64,000 nucleotides of DNA, from the NCBI GenBank assembly GCA_934675585.1, contig CAKUQY010000001.1, positions 62,001 to 126,000 on the forward strand, written 5' to 3'. Both the position numbers and the translations under genes were made by a program. Below, piece after piece: positions 36,964 through 46,820 of the stretch. Position 1 is the stretch's first letter. Each line of letters begins with the position of its first letter. The notes below the pieces were generated by a model. The model did not search any database. It had not been told where the DNA came from and worked only from the letters and a program-made list of their open reading frames with translations. Source of the stretch: an uncultured Opitutales bacterium. Its GTDB lineage: Bacteria > Verrucomicrobiota > Verrucomicrobiia > Opitutales > UBA953.

Positions 36964-38433
36964 TTATTGTTTGCGGGAACGCGAAAATGCTAAAAACGCA
37001 ACGAGCCCAAGACACGCCAACGCGACGCACATCCAAGGGATAAAATAAGCAGGACCCAAATGCCAAAACTTGTCCCAATAACCTTTGAGATAAATGATGA
37101 TAATAATCGCAGGTAAAATGTAAGTGCAATAGTAGGCGTTAAAAATTTTTGGAAATTTTAAACCCGTTCCCGTGTTTGCTTCTTCGAGAAAATTCTTAAA
37201 ACCCCAGCCATTTTTATTCGTGCAAAAAAGCAAATAAATAATGCAGCCAATTGGTAAAACATTGTTTGAAATAATAAAATCTTCAAAGTCCAAAATCGTC
37301 GTTCCCGGTCCGAGCGGTTCAATGCAACTCAAATAATTAAATCCCAAAATACAAGGAGTTGAAATGATGGGAATGATAACAAGATTGACGAGTACCGATT
37401 TTGCGCGCGAAAGTTTAAAAGAATCCATCACCATTGCAACAATATTTTCAAAAACAGCGATAACAGTTGAAAGTGCAGCAAATGAGAGAAAAAGGAAGAA
37501 CAGCGTTCCCCAGATGCGTCCGCCGATCATTTGATGAAAAATATTGGGCAGCGTAATAAAAATAAGCGACGGTCCCGCATTCGGTTTAATATCAAAAGCA
37601 AAACAAGCAGGAATAATAATGAGTCCCGCCGTAATTGCGACAAATGTATCGAGCACTATAATGCTTATTGTTTCGCCAGTTAAGGAACGTTTTTTGTCGA
37701 GATAACTGCCAAAAATTGCCATTGAACCCATGCCAATACTTAAAGTGAAAAATGCTTGAGCCAACGCGCCAAAAGCAATATTAAAAATGCCTTTTTCTCG
37801 CACAATTTCAAGATCGGGTAAAAAGTAAAATTCTAAACCTTTTTCTGCATTTGGCAAAATAATCGAATTAATCGCTAAAACAATAACTAAAAGAAACAAT
37901 AACGACATCATTATTTTGCTGATGCGTTCGACACCTTTGCGCACGCCTAAAAAACAAACACCCAACGCGATAATAATCGTCAAAAGTGTCCAAAAACTCA
38001 TCGTTCCCGCCGAAGCTGTTAAATTGATAAAATCATTTTGAAACGCGATTTTATCAACAGTCGTTCCCGTAAAATCTCCACAAGCCGATTTGTAAGTGTA
38101 ATAAAGCATCCATCCACAAACGGTCGTGTAAAACGCCATCATTAATTGATTACCAAAAAGAGACAAATAACCCATATAGTGCCAGTGCGTTCCCGCGGGC
38201 TCAAGTACTTTAAATGCGTGTGTTGGACTTTTTTGGCTGGCGCGCCCAATCGAAAATTCTGCAATCATCACAGGCAAGCCCATGATAACCAAAAAGAATA
38301 AATAAATTAAAATAAACAACGCGCCTCCATATTCGCCACACATATACGGGAACTTCCAAACATTGCCAAGCCCGATTGCGCAAGCTGCCGAAACCAAAAT
38401 AAAACCAAGGCGGGAATCAAATTTTTCTCTCAT
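36964..38433 (-). CDS. Sodium-dependent transporter of the NSS/SNF family
   Basis: A 489-residue membrane protein from the ATG at 38433 (MREKFDSRLGFILVSAACAI); the upstream extension is unsupported. The first helix has AIGLGNVWKFPYMCGEYGG, the sodium-binding signature of LeuT-fold transporters, and about eleven further hydrophobic segments follow. It should import amino acids or related amines with sodium. Its neighbours give no substrate clue. It is divergent with mutS across a 78-bp spacer. Confidence 0.88.
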   Translation of the reverse strand: MREKFDSRLGFILVSAACAIGLGNVWKFPYMCGEYGGALFILIYLFFLVIMGLPVMIAEFSIGRASQKSPTHAFKVLEPAGTHWHYMGYLSLFGNQLMMAFYTTVCGWMLYYTYKSACGDFTGTTVDKIAFQNDFINLTASAGTMSFWTLLTIIIALGVCFLGVRKGVERISKIMMSLLFLLVIVLAINSIILPNAEKGLEFYFLPDLEIVREKGIFNIAFGALAQAFFTLSIGMGSMAIFGSYLDKKRSLTGETISIIVLDTFVAITAGLIIIPACFAFDIKPNAGPSLIFITLPNIFHQMIGGRIWGTLFFLFLSFAALSTVIAVFENIVAMVMDSFKLSRAKSVLVNLVIIPIISTPCILGFNYLSCIEPLGPGTTILDFEDFIISNNVLPIGCIIYLLFCTNKNGWGFKNFLEEANTGTGLKFPKIFNAYYCTYILPAIIIIIYLKGYWDKFWHLGPAYFIPWMCVALACLGLVAFLAFSRSRKQ

Positions 38434-38511
38434 AAAATTAATTTTATAAGATGAGACTTGTTCCCGCGAGAGTTTTTGCGGGAACGCCTGCGTTTTGTTA
38501 TCATTAATGCT
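38434..38511. promoter_or_regulatory. Divergent spacer of transporter and mutS with a word-pair hairpin
   Basis: GTTCCCGC and GCGGGAAC form an inverted pair (about 38460-38485) in the 78-bp spacer between two divergent starts. Here the pair cannot be a terminator for an upstream gene. It would lie in the promoter or 5' leader region. Confidence 0.45.
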
Positions 38512-41112
38512 ATGGTAAAAGAAAATCAAACAGTGAAAAGAACACCGATGTTAGATCAATATTGGCAATTTCGAGAAAAGGTGCCTGCGAATACATTGTT
38601 GCTTTTTCGTTGTGGTGATTTTTATGAAATGTTTGAAGATGACGCTGTGCGCGGGAGCGAACTTTTGGGAATTACATTGACCAAACGCGGTGGCGCACCA
38701 CTCGCTGGAATTCCTTATCACGCAATCGATACTTATTTGGCAAAAGCGCTGAAAGTAGGAATCAAAATTGCAATTTGCGAACAAACTGAAACCCCGCGCG
38801 CAGGTCATTTAGTTAAACGCGCATTGGTGAGAATTATTACGCCGGGAACGACTTTTGAAGACGCGCAACTCGATTCAAAATCAAATAATTATATTTTGGC
38901 AATTAATGACGGTCCCGCGGGACTTTCGGCGGCTTGGGCAGATGTAACAACGGGAGAATTTTTTATCTCAAATTCAAAAGACAAATCGCGATTGGTTTCA
39001 CTTTTGGCAGGTTTGCGACCTACCGAAATTTTAATTCCTGAATTATGGAACGAACAAAGCGTTCCCGCCTATTTGTCAAATTTGATTGAATGGAGTATGG
39101 TAACGCGTTTAGAAGCTTGGAAATTTGGCGTGCAAACTGGCGAAGCAAAAGTCGTTCAAGCTCTCGAAACAAATTCACTTGCAGGTTTTGGGATCAGCGC
39201 GCAACATCCCGCGCTCGGTCCCGCGGGAGCGCTCATTTATTATTTGTCAGACATGCTTTGCGACCAACCAAAATGTTTGAAAAAAATCGTAGAGATTCGC
39301 AATGATGAAGTTGTTTTGATCGATCAATCGTCGGTGCGTAATTTGGAACTTTTTCGTTCTGCAAGTAACACGCGCACGGGATCGCTTTTGGCGGCAATTG
39401 ATTACACAAAAACAGCAGAAGGCGCGCGAATGCTTGAACGTTGGCTGACAACGCCGCCACGCGATTGCGAATTAATTCATTTTCGGCAAAATTGTGTTAG
39501 CGAATTTGTTTCAATGCCATCGGCTACAGAACGCATTCGCAATGAATTGTCTTATGTCAAAGATTTGCCACGCGTCTTGGGACGCATGAAAACGGTGAGC
39601 CGATTGCCACGCGATTTGGGAGCAATTCGAGAAACTTTGCGACATATTCCGCAAATAAAAAAAGAATTAGTTCAATTTTCGCCGTGTCCATTGGATAAAT
39701 TGTTGGAAAATATTGACGAACACACCGAGCTTTTAAAATTGCTTGAAACAGCGTTAATAGATGAATTAATTGGCGTTGAAAAAACCGTTATTCGCGAAGG
39801 TTATGATAAACAACTCGATAAATTTCGCAACGCAAAAACCTCAATCGCTAATTGGCTCAATAATTACGAAAAACAATTGATCAATGAAACGGGCATTAAT
39901 AATTTGAAACTTTGTTTTAACAATACTTTTGGCTGGTCAATCGAAGTTACAAAAGCCAACAAAGATAAAGTTCCCGATTATTTTGAACGCCGACAAACAT
40001 TAGTGGGCGCCGAACGCTACACCACCGAGCCACTAAAACTTAAAGAAGAAGAAAATTTGCATTCTGAGGAACGCTATATTCAACGTTCCCGCGAAATTTA
40101 CGATCAAATCATCGCCAAAGTTTTAGAAGAATCTGACGCATTGGGCAAAACAATCGCCGCACTCTCACAAATCGATATTTTTGCAGGTTGGGCAGTGCTC
40201 GCGGGAACGTGGAATTATTGCAAGCCGCAAATTGATAACTCACAAGTTCTTGAAATCTCACAAGGTCGCCACCCAGTTGTCGAACAAATGATTACGGGAA
40301 CGGGAGTCGGTGCACAATTCGTTCCAAACGACACTTCATTGCAAGCCGATAAAACTCAAATTGGCTTAATTACTGGTCCCAATATGGCTGGTAAATCAAC
40401 TTACATTCGTCAAGTTGCATTAATTGTTTTGCTCGCACAACTGGGCTGTTACGTTCCCGCAAAAAGTGCTCACATCGGCATTGTTGATCGCATTTTTTGC
40501 CGCGTGGGCGCAAGCGATGAACTTTCCCGCGGGAACTCAACATTTATGGTTGAGATGAATGAAACCGCAAATATTTTGAATAATGCTACAGAAAAAAGTT
40601 TGGTCGTTCTCGACGAAATTGGACGTGGCACTTCAACTTATGACGGACTTTCTATTGCGTGGTCGGTCGTTGAATATCTTCACGGGAACGCAGAATGTGG
40701 CCCGCGAACATTATTTGCAACGCACTATCACGAATTGACTCGCATCGCTTCAAGTCTTCCACGTGTTAAAAATTATTGCGTCGTGGTGAAAGAATGGAAT
40801 CAAGAAATCGTTTTTGTGCGCCAAGTTGTTCCTGGCTCAATTGGACGTTCCTACGGTATTCACGTTGCGCGTCTTGCGGGCTTGCCAAAAGTTGTTATCG
40901 ATCGCGCGAATGAAATTCTTGAACAGCTTGAATCTCAATCAACAAAAATTGATGTTGATTGTTGCAAAAGAGATTTCACCGTTCCCGCAAACAGTGTTCC
41001 CGCCGAAGAAAAGATTGCAGACGAAAATATCGAATTTGTTTCTGAAGCCCCAGAAGTCGCAAAACCACCCAAGAAAAAAAGCGACGATAATCAACTCTTT
41101 TTTGATTTTTAA
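38512..41112 (+). CDS. mutS: DNA mismatch repair ATPase MutS
   Basis: An 866-residue MutS1 protein from the ATG at 38512. The mismatch-reading domain includes FRCGDFYEMFEDDA (Phe-x-Glu motif). The ATPase has GPNMAGKSTYIRQ (Walker A), RGNSTFMVEMNE and DEIGRGTSTYDGLS. It ends with a linker and a FDF terminus, a possible clamp-binding tail. It is the first gene of the run mutS-tlyA-rluA (2- and 3-bp gaps). A MutH-like nuclease lies 34 kb away, but in a restriction cassette, not a repair operon. Confidence 0.96.
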   Translation: MVKENQTVKRTPMLDQYWQFREKVPANTLLLFRCGDFYEMFEDDAVRGSELLGITLTKRGGAPLAGIPYHAIDTYLAKALKVGIKIAICEQTETPRAGHLVKRALVRIITPGTTFEDAQLDSKSNNYILAINDGPAGLSAAWADVTTGEFFISNSKDKSRLVSLLAGLRPTEILIPELWNEQSVPAYLSNLIEWSMVTRLEAWKFGVQTGEAKVVQALETNSLAGFGISAQHPALGPAGALIYYLSDMLCDQPKCLKKIVEIRNDEVVLIDQSSVRNLELFRSASNTRTGSLLAAIDYTKTAEGARMLERWLTTPPRDCELIHFRQNCVSEFVSMPSATERIRNELSYVKDLPRVLGRMKTVSRLPRDLGAIRETLRHIPQIKKELVQFSPCPLDKLLENIDEHTELLKLLETALIDELIGVEKTVIREGYDKQLDKFRNAKTSIANWLNNYEKQLINETGINNLKLCFNNTFGWSIEVTKANKDKVPDYFERRQTLVGAERYTTEPLKLKEEENLHSEERYIQRSREIYDQIIAKVLEESDALGKTIAALSQIDIFAGWAVLAGTWNYCKPQIDNSQVLEISQGRHPVVEQMITGTGVGAQFVPNDTSLQADKTQIGLITGPNMAGKSTYIRQVALIVLLAQLGCYVPAKSAHIGIVDRIFCRVGASDELSRGNSTFMVEMNETANILNNATEKSLVVLDEIGRGTSTYDGLSIAWSVVEYLHGNAECGPRTLFATHYHELTRIASSLPRVKNYCVVVKEWNQEIVFVRQVVPGSIGRSYGIHVARLAGLPKVVIDRANEILEQLESQSTKIDVDCCKRDFTVPANSVPAEEKIADENIEFVSEAPEVAKPPKKKSDDNQLFFDF

Positions 41113-41114
41113 TC

Positions 41115-41864
41115 ATGAAAAAATTGCGCGCAGACGAACTGTTGTTTTTGCAGGGAAAAGCGGCTTCGCGTTCCCAGGCAAAATTGCTGATTATGGCGGG
41201 AAAAGTGCGCAGCGGACCCGATTCCGTCATTCAAAAAGCATCGCAAATGCTGGCGGAAACTACCGAACTTTTTGTTGAAACACCGCCGAGATTTGTTTCG
41301 CGCGGTGGCGAAAAAATGCAGGGCGCAATCGACGCGTTCAAACTCGATGTCGCGGGAACGCATGCGCTCGATGTTGGTGCTTCGACGGGCGGTTTTACTG
41401 ACTGCCTTTTGCAGCACGGCGCGGCGGATGTTACCTGCGTCGATGTCGGGCACGGACAACTTCACGAAAAATTGCGCCGCGACTCGCGCGTCACGAATCT
41501 TGAAAAAGTGAACGCCCGCGCGCTCGACGAAACCGCGCTCCCGCGGGAACGCTACGATCTTGTCGTCGGCGATTTGTCGTTTATTTCACTCAAATTAATT
41601 CTCGTTCCCGCCTGGCATCGCGTTGAAAAAAACGGCGCGCTTGTCATGCTCATCAAGCCACAATTTGAAGCCACGCGCGAAGAAGTTTCCGCCGTGCGCG
41701 GCGTCATCAAAGACCAGAAAATTCGCGATCGCGTCATTAACGAAGTGCTCGATTTTTGTAAAGAAAATCTCGACGGATTTTCGCTCCAAGGTCTCACCGA
41801 ATCTCCCATCCACGGCGGCGACGGGAACGTTGAATATCTTTTCTACGCGCGAAAAAATATTTGA
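41115..41864 (+). CDS. tlyA: TlyA-family rRNA 2'-O-methyltransferase
   Basis: A 249-residue protein. An N-terminal S4 RNA-binding domain (MKKLRADELLFLQGKAASRSQAK) is followed by an FtsJ-type methylase with VSRGGEKMQGAI, ALDVGASTGGFTDCLLQHGA and DLVVGDLSFISLK. The family methylates 16S and 23S rRNA cytidines and was once called hemolysin. It starts 2 bp after mutS and is followed 3 bp later by an RluA-type gene, so it is probably cotranscribed with both. Confidence 0.92.
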   Translation: MKKLRADELLFLQGKAASRSQAKLLIMAGKVRSGPDSVIQKASQMLAETTELFVETPPRFVSRGGEKMQGAIDAFKLDVAGTHALDVGASTGGFTDCLLQHGAADVTCVDVGHGQLHEKLRRDSRVTNLEKVNARALDETALPRERYDLVVGDLSFISLKLILVPAWHRVEKNGALVMLIKPQFEATREEVSAVRGVIKDQKIRDRVINEVLDFCKENLDGFSLQGLTESPIHGGDGNVEYLFYARKNI

Positions 41865-41867
41865 TTT

Positions 41868-42668
41868 ATGCCGTTCCCGCCGCCAGGAAAACAGGCGCAG
41901 TCTGCGCCGTTGATCGATCCCGTCGAGTTGCTGACTTGGCTGGTGGAACGCGATGAGGATTTTTTGGCGTTTAACAAACCGGGCTGGGTGGTTTGCCATC
42001 CGTCAAAAAACGGTCCTTGGTCGAGTTTGGTCGGTGCGGCGCGGGAATGGCTGGGTTTGGAAACGTTGCATTTGGTTTCGCGTTTGGATCGCGAAACGAG
42101 CGGCATTATTTTAATCGCGCTTAATCGCGAGGCGGCGAGCAAGGCGCAAACAGCGGTTGAGCGTCATTGGGTTTCAAAAACTTATTTAGCAATTCTTGAA
42201 GGCGAAATGCGCGCGCCGCAATTAGTTGATGCGCCGTTGCGTCCTGATACCGCGAGTTCTGTTTTGGTGAAACAATGCGTCGGCGAAGGTCCCGATGCGC
42301 AAACGGCGGTTTCGTTTTTTGAACCTGTGGTTTGCGGGAACGGTTTTACATTGGCGCGCGTGGAATTGCACACGGGACGCAAGCACCAGATTCGCGCGCA
42401 CGCGCAGCATATCGGTTTTCCCGTTTTTGGCGACAAACTTTACGGACATGACGAGCGACTTTATTTGGAACTTTGCGAAAATGGTTTAACGCCCGAATTG
42501 CAGGCAAAATTAGCGTTCCCGCGGCAGGCACTTCATGCGGCTCGGCTCGTTTTTAAAAGTCCGGTTTTTCAGCGAACGTTTATGGCGCCGCTCCCGCGCG
42601 ATATGGCGGATTTTTTGCGGGAACGCTTAAATTTGGCGGATTTGTCGATTGAAAATTTGCTAAAATAA
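41868..42668 (+). CDS. RluA-family pseudouridine synthase
   Basis: A 266-residue enzyme. The catalytic Asp lies in LVSRLDRETSGIILIALN. HTGRKHQIRAHAQHIGFPVFGDKLYG is the second family box. There is no S4 domain, so it is RluA- or RluC-core like; the modified uridine cannot be told. It follows tlyA directly in a mutS-tlyA-rluA run. LRERLNLADL near the end is encoded by a GCGGGAACGC word read in the RER frame. Confidence 0.88.
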   Translation: MPFPPPGKQAQSAPLIDPVELLTWLVERDEDFLAFNKPGWVVCHPSKNGPWSSLVGAAREWLGLETLHLVSRLDRETSGIILIALNREAASKAQTAVERHWVSKTYLAILEGEMRAPQLVDAPLRPDTASSVLVKQCVGEGPDAQTAVSFFEPVVCGNGFTLARVELHTGRKHQIRAHAQHIGFPVFGDKLYGHDERLYLELCENGLTPELQAKLAFPRQALHAARLVFKSPVFQRTFMAPLPRDMADFLRERLNLADLSIENLLK

Positions 42669-42712
42669 ATCCATTTTTGCGTTCCCGTAAAAATTTAAAA
42701 ATTAAAAAAATC

Positions 42713-42740
42713 TTGCTTTTTTTGCGGGAACGCGTATAAT
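42713..42740 (+). promoter_or_regulatory. Promoter of the nusA-infB operon with the word in its spacer
   Basis: TTGCTT (42713-42718), a 16-bp spacer and perfect TATAAT (42735-42740). GCGGGAACGCG fills the part of the spacer next to the -10 box. Confidence 0.65.
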
Positions 42741-42774
42741 AGTTTTCAAACATTTAGCTTTCTTGATTTGAAGG

Positions 42775-42830
42775 CGGGGTTCGATGAACCTCGGCTTTTT
42801 TTGTTATATAACGGGGAGCGAGGTTTTTTA
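42775..42830 (+). promoter_or_regulatory. Attenuator-like leader of nusA
   Basis: CGGGGTTC (42775-42782) pairs with GAACCTCG (42786-42793), followed shortly by T7, forming a terminator hairpin. The same AACCTCG (42787-42793) can instead pair with CGAGGTT (42819-42825), also followed by T6. The two hairpins exclude each other. This fits a transcript-level control of nusA, the product of which itself affects termination. Confidence 0.55.
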
Positions 42831-42853
42831 TTAACAATCAATCAATTAAAAAT

Positions 42854-44140
42854 ATGAACAAAGAAATTCTTGATCTTTTCAAAATGATGGAGGTCACCAA
42901 AAATGTAAAACGCGAGGAGTTGATTCCTGCAATTTGCGACGCAATCGAAGAGGCCTCTAGAAAAGGCGTGAACGCGGGGCAAGATGTGCATGTTGAGATT
43001 TCGCCAACGACGGGCGATATTTCGATGAAAGCGCGCAAAACGGTGGTTCCCGCGGTTTCAGATCCGTTGACAGAAATCGATTTGGCTCATGCGCGTCTTT
43101 ACAAAGACGATCCACAAGTTGGTGATTTGATTGATGTGATGGTTGATCCTTCGACAATTGGTCGTATTGCATCGTTGGCGGTGCGTCAACGCGTTCATGA
43201 ATTTTTGAGTGCGATTGAAAGCCGTCGTTTGATTGAAGCTTATTCAGACCAAGTTGGTCAATTGGTTTCGGGTAAAGTTATCGGCACAGAACGTGGCTTG
43301 ATGACGATTGATATTGGCGATAACACCGAAGCAAAATTGCCACGCAAAGAACAAATTAAAGGCGAATTTTTGGAAAAAGGTTCCCGTCATATGTTTTTGT
43401 TAAAACGTGTTGGCGCAATTGATGATTCAAACCCAAATAATGCCAAAGGACAGCGTCCGTATGTGATTCTTTCGCGCGCAGACGAAGATTTTGTTTTGGC
43501 TTTGATTGGTCGTGAAGTTACAGAGTTGATTGATGGCACGGTTTCGATCGTGAATGTGGCTCGTAATCCTGGTTCGCGTACAAAAGTGCTCGTGGCTTCG
43601 GAAGATCCAAAGGTTGATCCTGTGGGTTGCTGCGTTGGTATTCGCGGTTCGCGCGTGAAAGCGTTGTCGATGGAATTAAAGAAAGAAAAAGTTGATTTCA
43701 TTAAATGGACAGATAATCTTGAAGATTTGTTGCAAGAATGCTTTAAGGTAAAAGTTTACAATGTGCGCATTGATGAATTTAAAAAAGTTATTTATTTTGA
43801 TGTCGCAAAAGCAGATGCGGGCCGCGTGATTGGTATGCATGGTGATAATTTGAATTTGACTCAAGACTTGTTGGGTTATCATTTGAAAGTGAATGTTTTT
43901 GAAGGCGTAGATTCTGAAGTTAGCGAAGCAGATAAAACCAATGCGGCTGCGGCAGAATTAATGTCGGCAGGCATTCCCGAAGATCTCGTTGTGCGTTTGA
44001 TGGCAATGGGTTGCACTTCGTTGGAAGCACTTCGCGATCCCGCAACGCGCGATTATCTCTCTTCGGCAGTTGATGCTGATGGCTCGCCAATTTTCTCGGC
44101 AGAAGAAGTTGACGGCGCAATCGCTGTGGCAAACCGTTAA
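42854..44140 (+). CDS. nusA: Transcription termination/antitermination factor NusA
   Basis: A 428-residue NusA. The N-terminal RNA polymerase-binding domain (residues about 1-125) is followed by an S1 domain (SGKVIGTERGLMTIDIGDNTEA) and two KH domains (GSRTKVLVASEDPKVDPVGCCVGIRG and ADAGRVIGMHGDNLNL). A short acidic C-terminal helical extension follows. rimP, usually upstream, is absent. It is followed by infB after 39 bp. I saw no full GGGAACG word in the gene. Confidence 0.95.
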   Translation: MNKEILDLFKMMEVTKNVKREELIPAICDAIEEASRKGVNAGQDVHVEISPTTGDISMKARKTVVPAVSDPLTEIDLAHARLYKDDPQVGDLIDVMVDPSTIGRIASLAVRQRVHEFLSAIESRRLIEAYSDQVGQLVSGKVIGTERGLMTIDIGDNTEAKLPRKEQIKGEFLEKGSRHMFLLKRVGAIDDSNPNNAKGQRPYVILSRADEDFVLALIGREVTELIDGTVSIVNVARNPGSRTKVLVASEDPKVDPVGCCVGIRGSRVKALSMELKKEKVDFIKWTDNLEDLLQECFKVKVYNVRIDEFKKVIYFDVAKADAGRVIGMHGDNLNLTQDLLGYHLKVNVFEGVDSEVSEADKTNAAAAELMSAGIPEDLVVRLMAMGCTSLEALRDPATRDYLSSAVDADGSPIFSAEEVDGAIAVANR

Positions 44141-44179
44141 TTGCAGACAATCGTTTAAAATTAGAAAAGAAATTAAAGT

Positions 44180-46801
44180 ATGAATTTTACATCATCTGAT
44201 TTTGTAAAAAATAATTTTGCAAAATCAAAAACATACAGCAAAGTGCAATGTAAGCACTTTATCGAGTGGCTCGGTGTTATAAATGAAAAACATCCGGGCT
44301 CATTCTCACCGACAAAAGTTGCGCCATCAACAAAAATTTCTTGGTGGCTCAATGAAACTGGCGATGAAAAGGCAGATTTGGCGAAAATTAAGGAACTCTT
44401 TTTGGCGTGGTTTGAAGAAAATTACGGTGATCTTTTGCCTAAGAAAAAGGGCGCAAGTAAAAAAATTATAAAAAGTGTAGAACCTGAAAGCGAAGAAGAT
44501 ACAAGTGCCAACGAGAACAAGGACGTTCCCGCGGAAAAGGAAACTCCCGTTCCCGCGCCGGTTCCCGTGGCTGCGAAACAAGTGGCTCCTGCTCCCGTTC
44601 CCGCGCCGATTCCAATGGCTGCGAAACCTGTGGTTCCTGCTCCCGTTCCCGCGCCGATTCCAGTGGCTGCGAAACCAGTGGCTCCTGCTCCCGTTCCCGC
44701 GCCGATTCCAGTGGCTGCGAAACCAGTGGCTCCTGCTCCTGTTCCCGCGCCGATTCCAGTGGTAGCGAAACCTGTGGCTCCTGCTCCTGTTCCCGCGCCG
44801 ATTCCAGTGGCAGCGAAACCTGTGGCTCCTGCTTCTGTTCCCGCGCCAGTTCCTCCGCGCGCGCCAATTCCAGCGGCAGTGATTCAACATGCGCCTGCGG
44901 CTCCCAAGCCAGCGGTGCCTTCGGTCGCTCATCGCATTGCAAATTTGGCAAATGCAAAGCCAGAATTTACCGAAGCCGAAAAGAAAAAAGTAACCGTGCG
45001 CGCTCCCGTCATCGTCAAAGATATGGCGTTGGCATTGAATTTGCCATCGTTCCGCATCGTGCAAGTGGCGATGAATATGGGTATTTTTGCTTCGACTTCA
45101 ACGGTGCTCGAAGACGATGTCGCTGTTAAAATTGGCGATCGTTTGGGCTTTATTGTTGATATTCATCGCCGTGGTGAAAAGCCAACTATTAAACAAGTGG
45201 TTGCGCCAAAACCTGAACCTGTCGATGATACAAAAGATCTCGCGCCGCGTCCGCCGGTTGTTTGCGTGATGGGTCACGTTGACCACGGCAAAACAACTTT
45301 GCTCGACTATTATCGCAAATCAAATGTTACCGCAGGCGAAGCGGGCGGGATTACTCAGCACGTTGCCGCCTATTCGGTTAAGCACGGCGACAAAACGATC
45401 ACGTTTCTTGACACGCCAGGTCACGCCGCATTTTCAAAGATGCGGGAACGCGGCGCAGCGTTGACGGACATCGCGGTGCTCGTCGTTGCGGCGGACGACG
45501 GATTTATGCCGCAAACCGATGAAGCACTCAAATTTGCTCAAAAAAGTAATGTGCAATTGGTTGTCGCGATTAATAAAGTTGATTCCAAAGGCGCGAACGT
45601 TGATCGCGTGAAACAACAAATGCAAAAACGCGGCATCGCTCCCGAAGACTGGGGCGGAGAAATTCAGACCGAAGCCGTTTCCGCGCTTAAAGGCGTGAAC
45701 ATGGACGGCTTGCTCGATGCAATTTTGTTGCAGGCAGAAATGATGGAACTCAAAGCGAATCCAAAATGCACCGTTGAAGGCACGGTTGTTGAAGCACAAA
45801 TGGAACAAGGACGCGGCCCAACCGCAACTGTCATTGTGCAACGCGGCACGTTGAAAACGGGTGACGCGTTGGTTTGCGGACAATTTTCCTGCCGCGTGCG
45901 TGCGATTTTTGACGAATACAATAAACCGCTCAAATCGATTGCGCCAGGTTGCCCTGGACGCGTGATGGGCTGGAGTGGCGTTCCTTCGGCGGGAGCGATT
46001 TTCTCAGGCGTGAAAAATCCGCGTGAAGCCGAACGCATTGCTAACGAAAACGCATTGGCATTGCGCAAAGCAATCGAAGAACAACAAGCGGAAGATGCGC
46101 AGGAAGACGCGCTCAATGCGCTTCGCGGGAACGACAACAAGAAAATGTCAGATCTCGCCGCGCTCAACGCGTTGCTGGCGGGCAATTCCGAAAAAGTGTT
46201 CAAAGTTTACACGAAGGCTGACGTTGACGGAACGCTCGAAGCGCTCAATGCTTCGCTCGAAGCGATTAAGTCAAGCAAGGTAAAACTCGAAATTGTGGGC
46301 GGATCGGTTGGCCCAATTACGCCAAGTGAAGTTGCCGCCGCGGCTGCTGCAAATGCAACGATTGTCGCGTTTGATGTTAAACCTGCCAATGGCGTTCCCG
46401 CGTTGCTTAAACAACAAGGTGTAACGTTGCTTTCTCACGACATTATCTATTTCTTGCTTGATAAAGTTAAAGAAACGATGGCAGATTTGCTCGACCCAAT
46501 TTTCCGCGAAAATGTTGTTGGTCGCGCAGAATGCCGCAAGGTGCTCGAGCTTTCAAAACTTACCGTTGCGGGCTCAATGGTGCTCAATGGCTACATTCAC
46601 CGCGATTACAGCGCACGCCTGATTCGCGGCAAGGAAGTTTTGCATACGGGGCGCATCGACACGCTCAAACGTTTTAAAGATGACGTTACCGAAGTTAAAG
46701 AGGGCTACGAATGCGGTATTTGCATCACTGGTTTTGATAAATATCAAGAAGGCGATATTATCGAATGCTTTGAAATGCTCAAAGAACGTCAATCGCTCTA
46801 A
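44180..46801 (+). CDS. infB: Translation initiation factor IF-2
   Basis: An 873-residue IF-2. The first ~95 residues (SDFVKNNFAKSKTYSKV, WWLNETGDEKADLAKI) do not look like the usual IF2_N fold. A Pro/Val/Ala-rich linker of 16-residue repeats follows (see 44546). An IF2 domain and then the G domain (VMGHVDHGKTTLLDYY, DTPGHAAFSKMRERGA, NKVD) and C-terminal domains come next, ending YQEGDIIECFEM. It brings initiator tRNA to the 30S subunit. It forms an operon with nusA. Confidence 0.95.
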   Translation: MNFTSSDFVKNNFAKSKTYSKVQCKHFIEWLGVINEKHPGSFSPTKVAPSTKISWWLNETGDEKADLAKIKELFLAWFEENYGDLLPKKKGASKKIIKSVEPESEEDTSANENKDVPAEKETPVPAPVPVAAKQVAPAPVPAPIPMAAKPVVPAPVPAPIPVAAKPVAPAPVPAPIPVAAKPVAPAPVPAPIPVVAKPVAPAPVPAPIPVAAKPVAPASVPAPVPPRAPIPAAVIQHAPAAPKPAVPSVAHRIANLANAKPEFTEAEKKKVTVRAPVIVKDMALALNLPSFRIVQVAMNMGIFASTSTVLEDDVAVKIGDRLGFIVDIHRRGEKPTIKQVVAPKPEPVDDTKDLAPRPPVVCVMGHVDHGKTTLLDYYRKSNVTAGEAGGITQHVAAYSVKHGDKTITFLDTPGHAAFSKMRERGAALTDIAVLVVAADDGFMPQTDEALKFAQKSNVQLVVAINKVDSKGANVDRVKQQMQKRGIAPEDWGGEIQTEAVSALKGVNMDGLLDAILLQAEMMELKANPKCTVEGTVVEAQMEQGRGPTATVIVQRGTLKTGDALVCGQFSCRVRAIFDEYNKPLKSIAPGCPGRVMGWSGVPSAGAIFSGVKNPREAERIANENALALRKAIEEQQAEDAQEDALNALRGNDNKKMSDLAALNALLAGNSEKVFKVYTKADVDGTLEALNASLEAIKSSKVKLEIVGGSVGPITPSEVAAAAAANATIVAFDVKPANGVPALLKQQGVTLLSHDIIYFLLDKVKETMADLLDPIFRENVVGRAECRKVLELSKLTVAGSMVLNGYIHRDYSARLIRGKEVLHTGRIDTLKRFKDDVTEVKEGYECGICITGFDKYQEGDIIECFEMLKERQSL
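44546..44833 (+). repeat. Six 48-bp tandem repeats in infB, each centred on GTTCCCGCG
   Basis: Six exact-length 16-codon units starting at 44546, 44594, 44642, 44690, 44738 and 44786, each PVPAP(I/V)P then VAAKPVAPA-like. A degenerate seventh begins at 44834. Each unit carries GTTCCCGCG coding VPA; four of the first units also have the full CGTTCCC heptamer. Unit number is likely to vary between strains. Confidence 0.9.
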
Positions 46802-46820
46802 GCAAATCAAAAAAAATAAA

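Noticed and set aside
42771..42800. The GGGGTTCGATGAACCTC string as a possible tRNA T-arm
   Set aside because: No acceptor, D or anticodon arms surround it; it is a leader hairpin followed by T7.
44327..45064. Long minus-strand frames with Arg/His/Trp-rich repeats opposite infB
   Set aside because: They are the reverse reading of the 48-bp tandem repeat in infB and have no independent support.
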